Below, piece after piece: positions 53,901-57,859 of a stretch of 64,000 nt of DNA (within the stretch, counting starts at the first letter, position 1; each line of letters opens with the position of its first letter). The stretch covers positions 2,433,001-2,497,000 of the forward strand of contig OX031058.1 in the NCBI GenBank assembly GCA_943736015.1, written 5' to 3'. This DNA comes from Tridacna crocea. Taxonomy: Eukaryota > Mollusca > Bivalvia > Cardiida > Cardiidae. The position numbers and the translations under genes are program-made. A model generated the notes under the pieces. The model was not told where the DNA came from. It worked only from the letters and a program-made list of their open reading frames with translations, and did not search any database.

Positions 53901-55607
53901 AGACAGACACACAAATGTAAGATATTGTTATTTGTTATTTTTTGATTCTCTCATCTGTTTGTTCTGCATGTTTTAAAAATCATTAGCCAATCGGGCCTCA
54001 TCGGCTACCATTGGCATGCATACAACAAGAGGTCCATTTATCTTCCAGTACTCACCTGAGTAAAGTCATCTGAGACCAGCGGAAGAGATCGTGTATAATC
54101 CTGGTTGAGACGTAAAAATTCATGAGAGTTGCTTACCAACATGACCTATTTTTGAACTTGTAAGATATATCGACACAAACACTCTGACAAAGTCTCTTAA
54201 GTAACGAACTTAAATTTGGTCTCCAGAGTGCACTCAAGATTTTTCTGAGACATGGCCCAGTAACCTACTTTTGACTTGACATGTCCCAATTTGAACTTGT
54301 CATAGATATCATCAAAACTTAATTCAGATAAAGTTCCATGAGTATCTGACTGAAAATGTGGGTACTAGAATGCACTTTTAAACCTTTGAAAATATTTTCT
54401 CCTTTTCCTACAGTGTTTTTGAAGGCTGTCTTTCTCATAATCTATAGAGCTAAGGATTATGTGGAAGACAGTCAAGTAAATATTTATGAAATAACATTGT
54501 GGCTAAAGGAGAATTCACTCTTCAGAAGCAATTTCTTTGTTAGCCACAGTACTTTTGATAATGGACTGTTGACCAACAAGTGGTCTTAACCCATATCTAT
54601 TGAAATAAATAAAACCTTCAAGCCTGTAGTAAAAACATGAATAGTTTATTTCAAACTTATACTTAGAGAAAAAAATTGCCTTTTGGACAGTGTAGATCAA
54701 AGATCAGACTGCACATTCTGTGCAGTCTGATCTTGGATCTACACTGTTCGCAAAAGGTGAGTAAGTCCCACTTAGCAGACTAAGGGTTAATCCCAATCCG
54801 AAGTTTTCTGACCCTAAAGGGGTAGGCTCTTAAAAACATTGTCGGAAAAGAAGAAAACTGCTGATAAATGGCACATTCTCCCTTTCTTACAATATTTCTT
54901 ACCCTTCCACAAACAAACCTGATATTTTGAACCACTTTTATCATCTTCAAGTATTTATCATACAGAAGTTTTTAAAAGTTTGTCCTCTGGTAATAATGAG
55001 CAATAAAACATATATAGGATCTAACATGAGTTGGTTTTTGAGATAAAAAATTATTAAACAAGTCCACAAAAAATGTTATTAAGCAAGCCTATGGCGAGCT
55101 AAATAACATTTTTTGTTGAGGAGTTTAAAATTTTTTTTACCTCAAAAACCAACTCATGTCAGATCCTTTTTATCACGTACATCACTGTATAACAAGAATT
55201 ATAGTCCAAAATGTGTTAAACCAGAGGCATACATGTATCATGTGTAGTGAAATTTACATGAAGTCTATGCGCTTACTTTGACAGGTACATTACGACCGAA
55301 AAATAGTTCCAAAGAAATTTGCATTATTTTGATTTTGTTTTGAGTCTACAAGTGATTAAATTAACAACTTTATCACCATTAAGAATTTTGACCACTAATT
55401 TCCATTAGGAACCTTGGTCTGTAATGTTTTAGAATGAAGCGTATAATTACAGAGTGTTGACCAAATACTGCACTATTTTCTTATCTCACATGTGTGTGAG
55501 ACAAGAAAATTGTAATGGCTATATTACATTGAAAACAAGGAGAGTTATGTGATAAATCTTGATCTTTTTCTTTTCAGATACCAATTGAAAATTTGAAGAA
55601 AGACTAA
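20835..55607 (+). CDS. S9-family (prolyl oligopeptidase) serine peptidase, 14 coding exons, 661 residues
   Basis: Full gene span; exons are listed separately. The 14 exons sum to 1,986 bases and join in frame from ATG to TAA through 13 GT-AG introns. The protein has the two-domain plan of S9 peptidases related to bacterial dipeptidyl/acylaminoacyl peptidases. An N-terminal beta-propeller occupies roughly residues 40-400, with the family block NHPNMPWD at 200-207. An alpha/beta-hydrolase catalytic domain follows at about 415-652. Triad: Ser504 in GNSAGGYT, Asp587 in [12 protein letters not shown], His619 in GEHHGF; HGGPT (424-428) is the oxyanion region. It has no signal peptide, so it is probably cytosolic and trims short peptides or N-acylated peptides; the substrate is inferred only. 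The 34.8-kb span is due to transposons in the introns. Confidence 0.92.
21062..21815. other. intron 1, unique part
   Basis: AT-rich sequence with no repeat or exon that I recognise. Intron 1 runs 20953-25892. Confidence 0.45.
21815..22160 (-). repeat. family G (part Q), inverted copy
   Basis: Reverse complement of the repeat at 61125-61590 (CTTCGAAGATTC, TAGCGTTTTGTTGAGTAAAC, AATGCCATCTAGCGGGAGAT). It abuts the truncated LINE at its right edge. Confidence 0.7.
22165..23525 (+). pseudogene. 5'-truncated non-LTR retrotransposon (LINE), C-terminal end
   Basis: The reading frame enters at [16 protein letters not shown] and runs through [14 protein letters not shown], the post-RT region of jockey/CR1-like elements. 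After an in-frame TAA at 22834 the same frame continues to 23139 with a Cys/His cluster ([17 protein letters not shown]). The 3' UTR ends GGCAATAAAATATGTTTAAA near 23520. The RT catalytic part and endonuclease are missing. Same strand as the host gene, inside intron 1. Confidence 0.85.
23530..25490. other. intron 1, AT-rich, nothing recognised
   Basis: No reading frame with a recognisable family and none of the named repeats. Possibly old transposon debris. Confidence 0.45.
25490..25840 (+). pseudogene. second LINE C-terminal fragment, frameshifted
   Basis: [10 protein letters not shown], then a frame change, then [11 protein letters not shown] and [20 protein letters not shown]: the post-RT region of another CR1/jockey-like element. 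It ends about 50 bases before exon 2. Confidence 0.75.
25893..26182 (+). CDS. S9 peptidase exon 2
   Basis: Residues 40-136, after acceptor TTAACTAG. Opens [14 protein letters not shown], a family block, and contains [20 protein letters not shown]. The donor is GTATAT after the Lys codon. A better-looking donor five bases earlier (GTAAGG) would bring a stop in the next exon, so it is rejected. Confidence 0.92.
26203..26449. repeat. family B foldback MITE, decayed copy B4
   Basis: GTTACAACACCTGAAAAGGG start, TGCAGGCTAATCTGAGACGA and GCAGGCTGATCTGAGAGGA inside. It lies about 20 bases after the exon 2 donor. Confidence 0.65.
26830..26910 (+). repeat. family A MITE, left half
   Basis: TTAA then CCCTTTCCCTAACAGTCCC. 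Breaks off at GAGAAAATGC, the palindrome centre, and is joined directly to the next copy. Confidence 0.7.
26915..27170 (-). mobile_element. family A MITE, copy A12
   Basis: TTAA on both sides. ACTGGACCAAATTCAAAGC, GGAGAAAATGTTTGTTACC and CAGCATTTTCTAC, with a right part from a second subfamily. Confidence 0.78.
27284..27480. mobile_element. family D foldback MITE, copy D4 (full)
   Basis: GGGTCCGTATTCACCACCAT and, inverted, ATGGTTGGTGAATACGGGTC. The arms meet at ATTGGCTAAACCATTCGG / TTTAGCCAATCAGAAG. 197 bp. Confidence 0.88.
27578..27900 (-). repeat. family A MITE, decayed copies A13
   Basis: CTCTTTACCAGACCACAAA after TTAA, then two GGGAAAAGTAGA(A/C)AATGCT arms at about 27700 and 27810, the second probably a separate copy. 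It ends just before exon 3. Confidence 0.65.
27927..28043 (+). CDS. S9 peptidase exon 3
   Basis: Residues 137-175, phase 0 at both ends: [13 protein letters not shown] to GTQRIL. Acceptor TATTGCAG, donor GTAAGT. CVREDH is a conserved propeller strand. Confidence 0.92.
28044..29395. other. intron 3, left part
   Basis: Contains a family J end (28228-28270). The rest may be downstream or LTR sequence of the gypsy element (28400-29395), but I could not find a matching second LTR. Confidence 0.4.
29400..30610 (-). pseudogene. gypsy integrase and C-terminal remnant
   Basis: The zinc-binding end (GCVECAKRK), the core strand [16 protein letters not shown] and SDQGSQFES with the second catalytic Asp are legible across frameshifts. 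The first catalytic Asp region is damaged. The frame then passes through [16 protein letters not shown], is cut by a LINE tail at 29880-30038, and resumes at [20 protein letters not shown]. Ends near [10 protein letters not shown]. Confidence 0.8.
29880..30038 (-). mobile_element. LINE 3' tail inserted in the gypsy integrase
   Basis: 159 bp flanked by a 13-bp target duplication TAGCCTCTAGTTT (29867-29879 and 30039-30051). On the minus strand it ends AAATAAAATATGTTTAAACT, the same 3' end as the LINE at 23525. It cleanly interrupts the integrase frame. Confidence 0.85.
30850..31435 (-). pseudogene. gypsy RNase H remnant
   Basis: [20 protein letters not shown] opens the thumb/RNase H link. LALGGVLSQ and [12 protein letters not shown], then [19 protein letters not shown] and [10 protein letters not shown], are the RNase H landmarks. 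A stop after VDGS and frameshifts around 31140-31225 break the frame. Confidence 0.85.
31442..32522 (-). pseudogene. gypsy reverse transcriptase remnant with internal deletion
   Basis: Starts [15 protein letters not shown] and reaches [15 protein letters not shown] and [13 protein letters not shown]. After a frameshift, [10 protein letters not shown] is followed almost directly by [18 protein letters not shown]. About 30 residues, including the segment that carries the first catalytic Asp, have been deleted. Later [16 protein letters not shown] and [10 protein letters not shown] (the catalytic DD) are intact. Non-functional. Confidence 0.88.
32515..32919 (-). pseudogene. gypsy aspartic protease
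   Basis: 134 codons, open. [16 protein letters not shown] holds the DTGA active site and [18 protein letters not shown] the C-terminal ILG strand. Its ATG overlaps the gag stop as TAATG (32921-32917). It ends in a frame that differs from RT, so a frameshift or decay separates them. Confidence 0.85.
32919..33760 (-). pseudogene. gypsy gag remnant
   Basis: [20 protein letters not shown], then after frame changes [31 protein letters not shown] and [20 protein letters not shown] are typical capsid landmarks of this clade. Near the end the zinc knuckle reads [14 protein letters not shown]. The spacing fits CX2CX4HX4C, but the second Cys is Tyr. The stop TAA overlaps the protease ATG. Confidence 0.8.
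33815..34018. mobile_element. 204-bp foldback element
   Basis: Inverted arms ATATATTGTGTTGAA and TTCAACACAATATAT. Inside, GTAGTGGCTCTCGCAGGCAC faces GCTTGCGAGGGCCACTACT, and GCAACTCTGCCAAAAG faces CTTTTGGCAGAATTGC. It lies at the gag end of the gypsy element. Confidence 0.85.
34214..34262. repeat. family J terminal fragment
   Basis: GGTCCCATTTTGAGTGACGG plus GTCACA resembles the right end of the element at 4155-4418. Confidence 0.55.
34445..34531 (+). CDS. S9 peptidase exon 4
   Basis: Residues 176-204: [20 protein letters not shown] to NHPNM. Acceptor TTTTTCAG, donor GTCAGT, phase 0 both ends. Carries the first half of the family signature NHPNMPWD. Confidence 0.93.
34580..35965 (+). repeat. 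tandem array, about 145-bp period, about 10 units (family H)
   Basis: CTAGGTCAC(T/C)AGGT recurs at about 34611, 34769, 34911, 35056, 35203, 35339, 35484, 35627, 35774 and 35920. Each unit also carries AACCTTGTGTACGCTCTAGA and GGTCAGAATGTTTGTCTTGA. Intron 4. Confidence 0.9.
35978..36197 (-). mobile_element. family A MITE, copy A14 (CCCTTTCCC subfamily)
   Basis: TTAA-bounded. CCCTTTCCCAAACGACAAA start and GATTGTTTGGGAAAGAG end, core ATACTGTTACCAGCAT. Inserted in the tail of the family H array. Confidence 0.88.
36324..36544 (-). mobile_element. family A MITE, copy A15
   Basis: 221 bp between TTAA sites. Near-perfect core CACTGTGGGAAAAGGAGAAA facing TTTCTCCTTTTCCCACAGTG, centre CTGGTTACCAG. Confidence 0.92.
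36560..36615 (+). repeat. Helentron-like 3' end after the family H array
   Basis: GGTCAAAAGACTTGGGTGA and ATCATGGCCCTCTTG, the same terminus as at 41331 and 45565. Split from the array by two family A insertions. Confidence 0.6.
36724..36937 (-). mobile_element. family A MITE, copy A16
   Basis: TTAA-bounded. TTCTTTCCCATACCACAAA start, core ATGCTGGTTACTAGCAT. Ends 36 bases before exon 5. Confidence 0.87.
36974..37051 (+). CDS. S9 peptidase exon 5
   Basis: Residues 205-230: [16 protein letters not shown] to VQQ. Acceptor TTCTTGCAG, donor GTAAAA, phase 0 both ends. Completes NHPNMPWD. Confidence 0.92.
37107..37306 (+). mobile_element. family A MITE, copy A17
   Basis: TTAA-bounded. CCCTTTACCACACAATG start and GCGTGATAAAGGG end. 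The core arms are partly decayed (GCAGGTAACAAGC). Starts about 55 bases after exon 5. Confidence 0.85.
37460..37738 (+). mobile_element. tRNA-derived SINE, copy 1
   Basis: A tRNA-like head with an A-box-like GTGGCTCAGTCTATAGC and a B box GGTTTGATCCC at 37516-37526. Then a body with GATGATAGTCATTGCAACAG and GATAGGTGCACTGGCTGCC, and a tail GTGTTAAACATCAT ending in an AACAAAC-type run. Intron 5. Confidence 0.75.
38120..38215 (-). repeat. family K repeat
   Basis: On the minus strand, GGTTGCTAGGTTATACAAGA and ATGGTGAAACTTGCATTTGT match the direct-strand copy at 58085-58205. Confidence 0.55.
38223..38393 (+). repeat. family L repeat (ATACCCCC...CACATTCAGTGACAGC), copy 1
   Basis: Starts TACCCCCTTGAAACG, then GTATACTGGAATCAGCCTGT and CAAAGCGCTGGCTGGGTATT. 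Other copies lie at 50955-51256 and 51643-51808. Confidence 0.7.
38430..38760 (+). repeat. two decayed family A MITE copies
   Basis: GCTGGTTACCAGCATTTTCT at 38513 followed by a TATAGGG end with TTAA, then ATTGAGGAAAAAGGCGAAA facing TTTCCCCCTTTCCCTCAG. Confidence 0.65.
38765..38942 (+). mobile_element. family A MITE, copy A18, palindromic core deleted
   Basis: TTAA then CTCCTTACCACACAATCG. It jumps from AGAAATCATTTTCCCAGAAT to the right part, ending GTAAAAGTTGAG then TTAA. Confidence 0.7.
39215..39350 (-). repeat. family A MITE, left part, cut by a Helentron-like element
   Basis: CTCATTCTTGAATGATAATA to GGAGAAAATCATTTTCTCAT. The missing right part reappears at 41334-41397 (TTTCACAATGTTTTCTTTCA), so the 2-kb element at 39352-41331 was inserted into this copy. 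Confidence 0.7.
39352..41331 (+). mobile_element. Helentron-like composite element with two tandem arrays
   Basis: Starts TAGCTCACCTGAGCATGAAG and ends GACTCAGGTTAGC ... CCATCATGGCCCTCTT: short subterminal inverted repeats (CTCACCTGAG / CTCAGGT) and a GGxCCATCATGGCC hairpin near the 3' end, as in Helentron/HINE elements. The first array (39600-40800) has about 8 units of about 165 bp (GAGCTTTGATATTTGGTATG). The second (40850-41290) is family H-like (CTAGAGGCCAC). No Rep/helicase. Intron 5. Confidence 0.72.
41438..41674 (+). CDS. S9 peptidase exon 6
   Basis: Residues 231-309, the largest propeller piece after exon 2. Contains [15 protein letters not shown], the family's D-x-x-WWNLY strand, and [11 protein letters not shown]. 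Acceptor ATTATAG, donor GTAAGA, phase 0 both ends. Confidence 0.94.
41760..42295. other. intron 6, nothing recognised
   Basis: AT-rich. No exon is found here, although a small missing exon between residues 309 and 310 cannot be excluded. Confidence 0.45.
42296..42430 (-). repeat. family A MITE fragment
   Basis: ACAAAACTTCACTCTTGTCC, AAAGCATTTGAAGACATC and GGAGAAAATGCTGGTAAAGG. The second arm is missing. Confidence 0.65.
42503..42667 (+). CDS. S9 peptidase exon 7
   Basis: Residues 310-364: [15 protein letters not shown] to INTESEE. Acceptor TTGGCAG, donor GTAAGA, phase 0. The junction with exon 6 (MVYGK/ETGIY) is a little shorter than I would expect for the family, so a micro-exon could be missing in intron 6. 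Confidence 0.88.
43195..43411 (-). mobile_element. family A MITE, copy A20
   Basis: TTAA-bounded. TTCTTTACCAAATGAC start and GTGTGGTAATGGA end, core ATGCTGGTAACCAGGAT with one arm mismatch. Confidence 0.9.
43500..43690 (-). repeat. family A MITE, diverged copy
   Basis: GAAGGGTAGAAAACACTGCG, GGAGACCATGCTGGTTATC and CTACAATGTCCCAAAAATC. Confidence 0.55.
44281..44500 (+). mobile_element. family A MITE, copy A21 (TTGCTCGTAATGAGCAA core)
   Basis: CCCTTTCCCAAACAAGCCC start and GTTTGGGAAAGGG end next to TTAA. The core is GAAATTGCTCGTAATGAGCA. Inserted in the LINE remnant. Confidence 0.9.
44654..44726. repeat. 73-bp hairpin
   Basis: ATAGGTGAGTGCAACAC facing GTGTTGCACTCACCTAT and TTCTAAGTGCCTGTACA facing TGTACAGGCACTTAGAA. 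One mismatch and almost no loop. Inside the LINE remnant. Confidence 0.85.
45150..45570 (+). repeat. family H array fragment with Helentron-like 3' end
   Basis: About three units (AACCTTGTGTATGCTCTATA, GGTCTCTAGGCCAAATC) ending in GACTCAGGTGAGGGACTTCA, ATCATGGCCCTCTTG. It ends about 10 bases before exon 8, so it supplies the sequence next to the splice acceptor. Confidence 0.75.
45577..45721 (+). CDS. S9 peptidase exon 8
   Basis: Residues 365-412 plus one base: [20 protein letters not shown] to DFKAP. Acceptor ATTCCAG, donor GTACTG, phase 1. It links the propeller to the catalytic domain ([11 protein letters not shown]). Confidence 0.92.
45816..46038 (+). mobile_element. family A MITE, copy A22
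   Basis: ACCTTTAGCACACAATG start and GTGTGGTAACAGG then TTAA. Core AATGCTGATAAACAGCATT with long GGAGAAAA arms and AACTTTGTTGGAAAAGGAG facing its complement. Confidence 0.88.
46018..46262 (+). repeat. tandem duplication of about 122 bp
   Basis: TTTTGCTGT(G/T)TGGTAACAGG, AAAGATTTTGGCAAGAGGAG and CTAGTTACCAGCAATTTCTC occur twice in a row. The unit spans one MITE end and part of a second. Confidence 0.85.
46430..46475. repeat. hairpin
   Basis: AGTACTCAT-like arms: GGTACTCATCAGAATCGTCT facing AGACGATTCTAATGAGTACT around CATTG. Confidence 0.8.
47101..47275 (+). CDS. S9 peptidase exon 9
   Basis: Residues 413-470: [11 protein letters not shown] (oxyanion-hole region) and [20 protein letters not shown]. 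Acceptor CATTTTCAG, donor GTTAGA in phase 2. An earlier GT at 47245 would shift exon 10 into an immediate stop, so 47275 is the end. Confidence 0.92.
47640..47795. repeat. foldback element (family M)
   Basis: CATCAATCTGTGGTTAATAT and GGGGAAATATTTGCC face GGCAAATATTTCCCC and ATATAAACCACAAGCTGATG. A smaller relative lies at 18590-18660. Confidence 0.7.
48184..48225. repeat. perfect 42-bp palindrome
   Basis: TTGATATCGTCACTAGTGAC runs into its exact reverse complement with no spacer (21 bp per arm). The centre is ACTAGT repeated as CACTAGTGACTAGTCACTAG. Confidence 0.95.
48338..48460. repeat. inverted repeat just upstream of exon 10
   Basis: ATAATCAACTAGTTATTTTT and AAATATCTCAC face GTGAGATATTTTTCATAT and AAAATAACCAGTTGATTAT. 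The right arm ends about 15 bases before the exon 10 acceptor and may include its branch point. Confidence 0.8.
48471..48625 (+). CDS. S9 peptidase exon 10 (catalytic serine)
   Basis: Residues 471-522. [16 protein letters not shown] follows the YGKKYR block, then [17 protein letters not shown]. Ser504 is the nucleophile of G-x-S-x-G-G. The residue before Ser is Asn503, where relatives usually have Gly. Acceptor TTTTATAG, donor GTACAT, phase 1. Confidence 0.94.
48687..48907 (+). mobile_element. family A MITE, copy A24 (CGACGAGCAA core)
   Basis: TTAA-bounded. CCCTCTACTCCATAGATAC start and TTGGGTAATGGG end, core GAAATTGCTTGCGACGAGCA with GGTGAAAT arms. Starts about 60 bases after exon 10. Confidence 0.85.
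48912..49099 (+). mobile_element. family A MITE, truncated copy A25
   Basis: Starts TGAGCCTGAGAAAGACTGC directly after A24. Core GCTGGTAATCGGC, right end TATAAAGGG, then TTAA. Confidence 0.8.
49145..49353 (-). mobile_element. family A MITE, copy A26
   Basis: TTAA then CTCTTTACCAAACAAC. The left core arm is shortened (AAAAAGGTTACCAGCAT). Its right TTAA is now CTAA. Confidence 0.87.
49358..49559 (+). mobile_element. family A MITE, copy A27
   Basis: GACGCCCCTGAGAAAGAAGC start, perfect core ATGCTGGTAACCAGCAT, end TTTGGTAATGGG then TTAA. It faces A26 in inverted orientation. Confidence 0.88.
49726..49818. repeat. family C hairpin, copy C3
   Basis: CGGACAATGTAGATCCAAGA facing TCTTGATCTACACTGTCCG, tail GGTCAGTGAGTCGCGCTTAA. 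Confidence 0.85.
50057..50253 (+). CDS. S9 peptidase exon 11 (catalytic aspartate)
   Basis: Residues 523-588: [20 protein letters not shown] to FFQGDIDT. Asp587 aligns with the catalytic Asp of the FFQGxxDxxVPP motif. Acceptor GTTTTTAG, donor GTTAGT, phase 0. Confidence 0.93.
50545..50678 (+). repeat. family A MITE, right half
   Basis: CTCCTCTTCCCACAATGTTT to TTTGGTAATGAG, then TTAA. Confidence 0.8.
50683..50904 (+). mobile_element. family A MITE, copy A29 (TTGCTCGTAATGAGCAA core)
   Basis: TTAA-bounded, 222 bp. CCCTTTACTCCACATATAC start and TCAGGTAAAGGG end. Perfect core GAGAAATTGCTCGTAATGAG. Confidence 0.92.
50955..51256 (+). repeat. family L repeat, copy 2
   Basis: ATTATACCCACACAAAACAA, GTATACTGGAATCAGCCTGT, CAAAGCGCTGGCGGGGCTAT and TAATGACAGCTCTAGTTT. 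Ends about 80 bases before exon 12. Confidence 0.75.
51339..51420 (+). CDS. S9 peptidase exon 12
   Basis: Residues 589-615 plus one base: [20 protein letters not shown] to VLFE. Acceptor ATTTACAG, donor GTAGGT, phase 1. Confidence 0.93.
51443..51642 (+). repeat. family A MITE, diverged copy A30
   Basis: TTTACAACACTATCCCGAG, GTGGTAACCAGCATTTTCTT and CATCTGCAGCTGCTTTCACT. The right end is cut by the family L repeat. Confidence 0.7.
51643..51808 (+). repeat. family L repeat, copy 3
   Basis: ATTATACCCCCACAAAACGA, ATACTGGAATCAGCCTGTCT, then CAAAGCGCTGGCGGAGGTAT and GTGATAGCTCTAGTTT. It appears to be inserted into copy A30. Confidence 0.78.
51849..52070 (+). mobile_element. family A MITE, copy A31
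   Basis: TTAA-bounded, 222 bp. CCCTTTACCACACAATGAC start and ATCTGGTGAAGGA end, core ATGCTGGTAGCCAGCAT. Confidence 0.9.
52080..52237 (-). repeat. family A MITE, truncated copy A32
   Basis: GATAGGGTAGAAAACATACT, GCTGGTTACCTGCATTTTCT and TTGTTTAGTTCAGGG. Confidence 0.65.
52240..52790. other. intron 12 part, nothing recognised
   Basis: AT-rich. A palindromic stretch and short frames occur but I can assign none to a family. Confidence 0.4.
52795..52888 (+). repeat. family A MITE, left half
   Basis: TTAA then CCCATTATCACACAATTCC. Stops after GCTGGTAACCA at the palindrome centre. Confidence 0.75.
53170..53320 (+). repeat. family A MITE, diverged copy
   Basis: TGTTGGTAACCAGCATTTTC and CCCGCAAGGTTTTCTAATC. 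Outer ends decayed. Confidence 0.6.
53807..53916 (+). CDS. S9 peptidase exon 13 (catalytic histidine)
   Basis: Residues 616-652: [20 protein letters not shown] to DRHTN. His619 is the catalytic His of GEx[14 protein letters not shown] is the usual family C-terminal helix. Acceptor TATCTAG, donor GTAAGA, phase 0. Confidence 0.94.
54024..54385 (-). repeat. family H-like array, inverted, with Helentron-like end
   Basis: ACAAGAGGTCCAT and CAGTACTCACCTGAGT are the reverse complement of the 3' end seen at 45565. The body has TTTTGAACTTGT and CATGAGTATCTGAC units. Intron 13. Confidence 0.6.
54686..54788. repeat. family C hairpin, copy C4
   Basis: GGACAGTGTAGATCAAAGAT facing ATCTTGGATCTACACTGTTC, tail AAGGTGAGTAAGTCCCACTT. 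Confidence 0.85.
54791..55005 (+). repeat. family A MITE, diverged copy A35
   Basis: TTAA then TCCCAATCCGAAG. Core ACTGCTGATAAATGGCACAT with CCTCTGGTAATAATG end. Confidence 0.6.
55018..55168. repeat. 151-bp foldback
   Basis: GGATCTAACATGAGTTGGTT facing AACCAACTCATGTCAGATCC. Second arms AACAAGTCCACAAAAAATGT facing ACATTTTTTGTTGAGGAGTT. Intron 13. Confidence 0.85.
55578..55607 (+). CDS. S9 peptidase exon 14 (terminal)
   Basis: Nine codons (IPIENLKKD) and TAA after acceptor CTTTTCAG. IPIENL is a plausible family C-terminal tail. No canonical AATAAA is seen in the next 300 bases. Confidence 0.88.
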   Translation: MPIENLKKD

Positions 55608-55918
55608 ACCACAGTGACCTACAGTAATAATTTCAGAGCGCAGTATGTCATTTATCAACATGAGAAGATAAATTAACAGTATTATGTGTATATCTAGAAT
55701 CAGACTTCATTTTTTCATGTGATAAAATAATAACAAATGACTTTCTTGAAGTGATGTGCCTTGCCTATGGGGGTACATACTCTTGTGTAGAGAACGTTTG
55801 GGGAGGACAATGCCAAAAAAATGCTGCAATTAAACGGGTGTAAAAATTATGTGTGGTTCCATGCTTTTCTCCTTTGCAGTGCTATGTTGTCAAATATGTT
55901 TTTCGTAAAGGTTGTTTA
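55608..55918 (+). other. presumed 3' UTR and downstream of the peptidase gene
   Basis: AT-rich with no canonical AATAAA; ATAAAATAATAA at about 55720 is the nearest candidate. No other feature. Confidence 0.4.
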
Positions 55919-56126
55919 CTCTTTACCGCAGACTTCCGACTTTTAAAACCACTGAGAAAGAAAGCCTTTGAAACATAGTGAGAAAAGGAGAAAATGCTGG
56001 TAACCAGCATTTTCTCCTTTTCCCACAATGTTTTCTCTCTTTTCCAATTCAAAATTTAAATGTTGATTCACATTTATTTTGTTGTCTGCAAATGCTTTCA
56101 TTTTGGACAAGTCGTTTGGTAAAAAG
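55919..56126 (+). mobile_element. family A MITE, copy A36
   Basis: CTCTTTACCGCAGACTTCC start, perfect core ATGCTGGTAACCAGCAT, end TCGTTTGGTAAAAAG, then TTAA. Confidence 0.88.
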
Positions 56127-56170
56127 TTAAACATGGGACTGGGTGGTTAGGGGCTAGATCATTGCATAGT

Positions 56171-56789
56171 ATGGTGGCATATTTCTGCCACGAGGCACGA
56201 AATAGCTATCATGATAATTTTACAAAACTGTCGCGATAAATTCAAGTTTCCTGAAGACTTTAAATGTTTCCTGAAAAAATAATATCACGATAAACTTAAA
56301 ATTTTGTCGCAAAAATTCTCAATTGTGCACGAAGCTGACATTGAGATAAAATTATCGTGATAGTTCTACTTGTTTCTCAAAATCTATAAATAGAAAACTT
56401 ATCAGTTGGTTCAACTCGGTAGTTTTTGACTTCACAAGATTGCAGTAAGTAAAAATTCGAATAATAGATAATTGTGGCTTATTTGGTAAATTTTGACACA
56501 ACTCGCAACGAACAGAAGTGTGTAAAATCTCCAAGACGACCTGAAATGCCTCCTACAAACACTTTAACACCATTCAGGGAAAAGGAGAAATCATAAGGTT
56601 GTAAACGAAGATGTTCCGAAACCATATCTAATTATAGTTACCATGAATGTCAGTTGGGGCAAGACAGCACAAAAATCATGGTAACAATTAGAATTATGGC
56701 GCTAATTTTATCTTGAATTTTTTTGTTTTATCATGATACTGCGCTTAAAATGTTGCAATAGGTATTTCGCGGCAGAAATATGCCACCAT
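56171..56789. mobile_element. family I TIR element, 619 bp, full copy
   Basis: 22-bp TIRs: ATGGTGGCATATTTCTGCC and, inverted, GGCAGAAATATGCCACCAT. The interior carries several TATCATGATA/ATCGCGATA-like motifs and no reading frame of note. A truncated relative follows the oxygenase gene at 6482. Confidence 0.85.
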
Positions 56790-57059
56790 GGCATAAAGCA
56801 ACTAAAACTTTGTACCTTGTCATGAATAGATCACAGATTTTATTTTTCTCTTTTTTATACCCTTTTTGTTGAATTTTTGGTTTGGTTTGGTATACATTTA
56901 TTTTCTTTTTATCCTGGTGGTTGGGATGAATTAAGCTATTACTTGGGATAACATTTTTTTTCTGTGTGTTTTCTTTATTTTCTTTTTATGTGATTTTCGC
57001 AAAATAGTTTTGAATTCTGTGCTTTTGTAAAATTGTGAGTCTGATAGCTCTGTCCTTGC

Positions 57060-57470
57060 TTGATTTCTTGAATTAATAACAGTCATTACAGCAGGACTCA
57101 TTCCTCTCTTTTGCCTGTTTCCATGATGGTTATATGAGAAAGAAGCCCAGTGGTGCAGAAAAAAAGTGCAGAGTACAGGGTCCGTATTCACCAACCATTC
57201 TCAAGAACATACTTAGTTTTATTCTTCAGAATTTTGTTAATGTGAAAGTAACAGAACTTCTGATTGGCTAAACCAATTGGTTTAGCCATTCAGAAGTTCT
57301 GTTACTTTCACAGTCAGGAAATCTTGAAGAATAAGACAAAGAAGGTTCTTAATAATGTTTGGTGAATATGGGCCCTGGCTAATAAAACCTCCAGTAATGC
57401 ATGAATAGGTGCGCTGGCTACCGGGATATAACTGAAAGAATGTTGAAAATCGTGTTATACACATAACTAA
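57060..57470 (+). mobile_element. SINE copy 2, interrupted by a family D element
   Basis: AACAGTCATTACAGCAGGAC before and GAATAGGTGCGCTGGCTACC after the insertion correspond to the body of the SINE at 37460-37738. The tRNA head is not recognisable. Confidence 0.72.
57178..57375. mobile_element. family D foldback MITE, copy D5 (full)
   Basis: GGGTCCGTATTCACCAACCA and, inverted, TGGTGAATATGGGCCC. The arms meet in ATTGGCTAAACCAATTGG. Inserted in SINE copy 2. Confidence 0.9.
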
Positions 57471-57647
57471 TTACATCTTTAACCATTGGGCAGCTAAGCG
57501 CATCACGAAGTCCTTTTACATACAGCCTAGATCAAGATCAAACAGCACAGCACTTGCAGTCTGATCTCAGTTCTACAATGGTAATGGAGGTATTTTCTCT
57601 AAGAAATACCTTTGAAATAGCGACATTTGGGTTTCATACAATGGACC

Positions 57648-57850
57648 TAACCCTTTAAAATGCAATTATAGACTTTTAACCACCCTGACCAAGACAGGCT
57701 CTTGAAAACATTCTGGGAGAAGGAGAAAATGCTGGTAACCAGCATTGTCTCCTTTTCCCATAATGTTTTTATTTTTGAGGCACATTTATTTTGTTGTCTG
57801 CAAATGCTCTGAATTTGGGCAATCAGAAAAATTTGAACTTTGGTTAAGAG
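57648..57850 (+). mobile_element. family A MITE, copy A37
   Basis: ACCCTTTAAAATGCAATTA start, core ATGCTGGTAACCAGCAT intact, right end decayed (TTTGGTTAAGAG). Confidence 0.8.
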
Positions 57851-57859
57851 TTTATGGTT

